A stretch of DNA of 64,000 nucleotides. It comes from Acidobacteriota bacterium. Its GTDB lineage: Bacteria > Acidobacteriota > Vicinamibacteria > Vicinamibacterales > CAVVIG01. The notes under the pieces were generated by a model. It had not been told where the DNA came from. It was given only the letters and a program-made list of their open reading frames with translations, and made no database searches. The translations under genes and the position numbers were made by a program. Where the stretch lies: positions 147,393-211,392 of the forward strand of contig QHWB01000062.1 of assembly GCA_003222395.1 (NCBI GenBank). The letters are read 5' to 3'. Position 1 is the first letter of the stretch; every line of letters begins with the position of its first letter. This document shows, in pieces, positions 63,457 through 64,000 of this stretch.

Positions 63457-64000
63457 GTGCCGCAGAAAGCTAGGAAACGGGCGAAAACCTCCGAAATCGG
63501 CGTCCGTGATCGCCTCCTCGACGCCGCCGATCGCCTGTTCTACCGGGAGGGCGTGCGGGCCGTGGGTATCGACCGCGTGCTGGCGGAGGCCGACGCGGCG
63601 AAGGCGTCGCTCTATCAGCACTTCGGCTGCAAGGACCAGCTCGTGGCGTCGTACCTCGAGCGCCGAACCGTGGGTGCCCGCGCGAACATCGAGGCGTACC
63701 TCGCCGACACGCCGCCGTCACAGCGCGCGCTCAAGTTTTTCGACTGGGTAGTGGAGTGGGCGGAGTCGAAGGACTTCCGCGGTTGCCCGTTGCAGCATAC
63801 GGTGGGCGAGCTCACCGATGCGAGGCACCCGGCGCGCGCCATTGCTCACGGTCAGCGAGAGTGGTTCGCGGAGCGTTTCCGCGAGTGGACGACGGCGGCG
63901 GGCGTGAAGGACGCGAAAGCGACGGCTCGCGCTCTTATGGTGCTGTTCGACGGCGCCGTCGCGGGGTCCGAGGTTGACGGGCCGCAGCGGGCGAGCGACG
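63457..64000 (+). CDS. TetR/AcrR family regulator (cut by window edge)
   Basis: 181 codons visible from GTG at 63457; the C-terminus lies outside. N-terminal HTH: RDRLLDAADRLFYREGVRAV, GIDRVLAEADAAKASLYQHF, then a helical ligand domain. Most similar in pattern to TetR proteins next to SDR genes. Probably represses its own gene and the divergent SDR-MDR pair via the two palindromes. Confidence 0.9.
   Translation, partial: MPQKARKRAKTSEIGVRDRLLDAADRLFYREGVRAVGIDRVLAEADAAKASLYQHFGCKDQLVASYLERRTVGARANIEAYLADTPPSQRALKFFDWVVEWAESKDFRGCPLQHTVGELTDARHPARAIAHGQREWFAERFREWTTAAGVKDAKATARALMVLFDGAVAGSEVDGPQRASD

Overview
This 64 kb window comes from the chromosome of a GC-rich Gram-negative bacterium, most likely an acidobacterium of the Vicinamibacteria type. 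I infer this from the gene content, not from a marker gene. The supporting content is two very large Oar-like TonB-dependent receptors with N-terminal carboxypeptidase-regulatory-like domains, a DUF1592-type cytochrome, a remnant of the acidobacterial MacB-like permease (ADOP) behind a PadR regulator, a PEP-CTERM protein, a subtilase with a VWGT-repeat tail, and many exported hydrolases. I saw no rRNA, tRNA, CRISPR array, phage gene or transposase.

Layout. 1-8 kb: a partial cytochrome, a Fes-like esterase, a GDSL lipase, a PEP-CTERM protein, a solo LuxR-type regulator, a coupled SRPBCC/ArsR-type pair and an exported protein of unknown function. 8-15 kb: a membrane protein, a PQQ-type dehydrogenase overlapping head-to-head with a LamG protein, an amidase, a two-TM ion channel and a hybrid histidine kinase. 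15-24 kb: an Oar-like receptor, a putative HExxH metallopeptidase, PadR plus a gutted ADOP permease, an acidobacterial protein of unknown function and a MetX-like hydrolase. 24-31 kb: a subtilase coupled to a second hybrid kinase, a TonB-receptor-like barrel and an ankyrin protein. 31-42 kb: three cyclophilins, PhzF, GlgB, an MFS transporter read in frame into a dipeptidase, a scar made of two broken genes, and EVE, uracil-DNA-glycosylase and metallopeptidase genes. 42-56 kb: ClpA, a CapA protein, a second Oar-like receptor, an M28 peptidase, a 6-TM permease, a selenium-binding protein (methanethiol oxidase) and a PEGA / TonB-C / ExeA-ATPase trio. 56-64 kb: a methyltransferase, AlkB, a phosphoesterase, a divergent arsenic locus (arsM against arsR-arsN2), two decayed genes, and a TetR-controlled SDR/MDR pair cut by the right edge.

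The most unusual signals are non-coding. (1) Five copies of two related leader elements (A at 32.9 and 48.9 kb; B at 51.2, 54.1 and 55.2 kb) fill the spacers between co-oriented genes and end just before the next start codon. They carry hairpins whose stems are kept by wobble or compensatory changes. (2) Four arrays of degenerate 7-nt tandem repeats, each with a different heptamer, plus two 9-nt arrays, lie exactly at gene boundaries. (3) Several genes have a -10 hexamer 7-8 nt before the start codon and no Shine-Dalgarno sequence, which suggests leaderless mRNAs. One divergent pair has such promoters interlocked inside each other's coding sequence. (4) Clear decay or rearrangement scars occur at 21.5, 39.0-39.8 and 60.9-61.5 kb.

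All coordinates were read by eye and start codons are choices. Family names rest on recognised motifs; no database search was made.
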